A stretch of DNA of 64,000 bases, taken from contig OX578283.1 in NCBI GenBank assembly GCA_951217055.1, positions 32,325,760 to 32,389,759 of the forward strand, in the 5' to 3' direction. A program made the position numbers and the translations under genes. Under the pieces are notes generated by a model. That model ran no database searches, was not told the origin of the DNA, and saw only the letters and a program-made list of their open reading frames with translations. The DNA is from Gerris lacustris (Eukaryota > Arthropoda > Insecta > Hemiptera > Gerridae). The stretch's first letter is position 1. Every line of letters begins with the position of its first letter. Positions 62,691 through 64,000 of the stretch are shown in pieces.

Positions 62691-63289
62691 AGATCAATTA
62701 TAATAATTTCAGATTATAATAAAATATATTATTTTAAATCTTATAGGCCAATCTCAATATTTTGCTTTCATATTTTAAGATAAGGAAAAGGCAACCCTGG
62801 GGAGGTTAAAAATTAGCAAAAGAGAAAAGATTTTTTTTTTTCATCTTACTTGTTCAGAGTCAAACCAGATTATGTAATAAACACATGAAGAAAGGGAGCA
62901 GAACTAATCAATTGAACGTGGCAACATTAGGTCTACTTACAGCTTTTACTTTTACTTATTATAATATTTTCTGAACAGTTGTTTATGCTTGAGCTCTCTT
63001 TACGCTCTACTGTCTATATGGAAGACTATATTTAAACCTGTTATCCACAATTTACACATGTTTTATTTTCATTTAGTCTTGTTAAGGTTCATTCCGTTAC
63101 CTTTTTAAATTATAAAGATAGTTTAATCAAATTGAAGGTATTATTATATTAAAATAATTTTGTATGTAGCTGTGGTATGTTGAATTAAATGTTAAACAAG
63201 GAAAAACAGTAATAATTATAGGCTATTTAGATACTTAGATTTTGTTAAATTCAATTATTCCAAATAATTCTTAGTTCTAGAATTAAAAA
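62691..63289. other. AT-rich DNA, no gene seen
   Basis: No feature recognised. Confidence 0.4.
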
Positions 63290-64000
63290 AAAAAGTTTAT
63301 ATTATTAGACCTCTAAGCAGAAGAATCGTTCAGAGGGCCAAAAATTTGTGTCTCCAAATTGAAAAATGGCTTGTTTGAAATCTATTTCAGACATCAGTCT
63401 GTCGTTCAACATTTTTGCTAACCACCATTTCTTAAAAATGATTTTTCTTATTTTGATGAAATTTAGTTGGTAAGTCGGTATTTCTTTTGATTGTTACTCC
63501 TCTATGTTTTTTTTAGAATATTAATATCTTGACTATTAAGACAAAGGGATGTTTAACCCAATGTACTTTAGGACAAAAGAATATCTCACTTCTGTATTTA
63601 TAAGGGGAGTAACATTTCATACACCTTCTTTAGATTGTTACTCTCCTCTGGTTTTTTTTTTTTATAAGGGGAGTAACAAACAAAAGAATTGCTGTCATAA
63701 CTAGCCCATTGTTGATCCCATATTAATTTCAACCTTCTGCATCCATTGCTTTTTCTCCACATACATACTAAAAACGAATTGATTTTGAAGAAATTTAGTT
63801 GGAAGGGAGCAGTCTGCCAGTTAGTGTGGCTCATAGATTCCTTGTGTTATGTTGCATTCTTTAATGGTGGTTTACTTTTATGACCCATTATTCTCTATTT
63901 TAATTATTTTTTCCCCTTTTTTGCATGAATAAATGTATCAATTTGGCAATATTTTCTGAGGGAATGCGGTTGGAATTAATATGGAACCATCTGTGAGCTT
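63290..64000. repeat. Rearranged fragments of the TCTG-type repeat family
   Basis: GTGTCTCCAAATTGAAAAA...AAATCTATTTCAGACATCAG (63350-63400) matches the start of the 3253/3892 repeats. 63800-63840 is the reverse complement of their 3' block (CAGTCTGCCAGTTAGTGTGG). A duplicated TATAAGGGGAGTAACA occurs at 63598 and 63662. GGNTGNAATTAATATGGAA occurs inverted near 63725 and direct at the very end. This is a mosaic and not a single copy. Confidence 0.6.

Overview
The window comes from a strongly AT-rich, intron-rich animal nuclear genome. (TA)n microsatellites, insect-style mariner, hAT, piggyBac and Ty3/gypsy relatives, tRNA-derived SINEs and two spliced genes point to an insect or other arthropod. 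A hemipteran is my guess, but nothing here fixes the order.

Two genes can be supported, both on the + strand. (1) 11982-16902: the last five coding exons (phases all compatible, stop at 16900-16902) of a nuclear-looking protein. It has a coiled-coil/leucine-zipper-like segment, an acidic C-terminus and sumoylation-type motifs, and I cannot name its family. Its upstream exons were not found, and an AT-rich 3'UTR begins at 16903. (2) 31209-58182: the first 22 coding exons (about 1292 codons, every splice phase compatible) of the giant E3 ubiquitin ligase HERC1. They cover the N-terminal region, the first RCC1-like beta-propeller and the helical region after it. The rest of the protein, including SPRY, WD40, the second RCC1 propeller and HECT, is not in the window. 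A possible short terminal exon at 58719-58756 would truncate the protein.

Layout: 1-11981 is a repeat-rich flank. It holds a 48-bp minisatellite, a TCTG-bearing tandem repeat, a 1.57-kb hAT-like element inserted in another repeat, and a CGGTA palindrome cluster. 11982-16902 is gene 1. 16903-31135 is very AT-rich DNA with an identical 459-bp duplication, SINEs, an inverted-repeat MITE, a hAT-like MITE and a piggyBac-like MITE. 31136-58182 is HERC1, with a LINE remnant in intron 1, a recent non-autonomous gypsy-like LTR retrotransposon in intron 3, and paired CTCGGCTTCGCCTC elements in introns 4 and 5. 58183-64000 is repeat-rich and includes a piggyBac-like MITE nested inside a mariner fossil.

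The most unusual items are three. The LTR element has apparently identical LTRs and one intact ORF that fuses a Gag-like N-terminus to an integrase C-terminus. Several nested insertions have readable target duplications. One mobile element ends within about ten bases of a HERC1 splice acceptor. I see no CRISPR array, no complete tRNA or rRNA gene, and no prokaryotic-type defence system.
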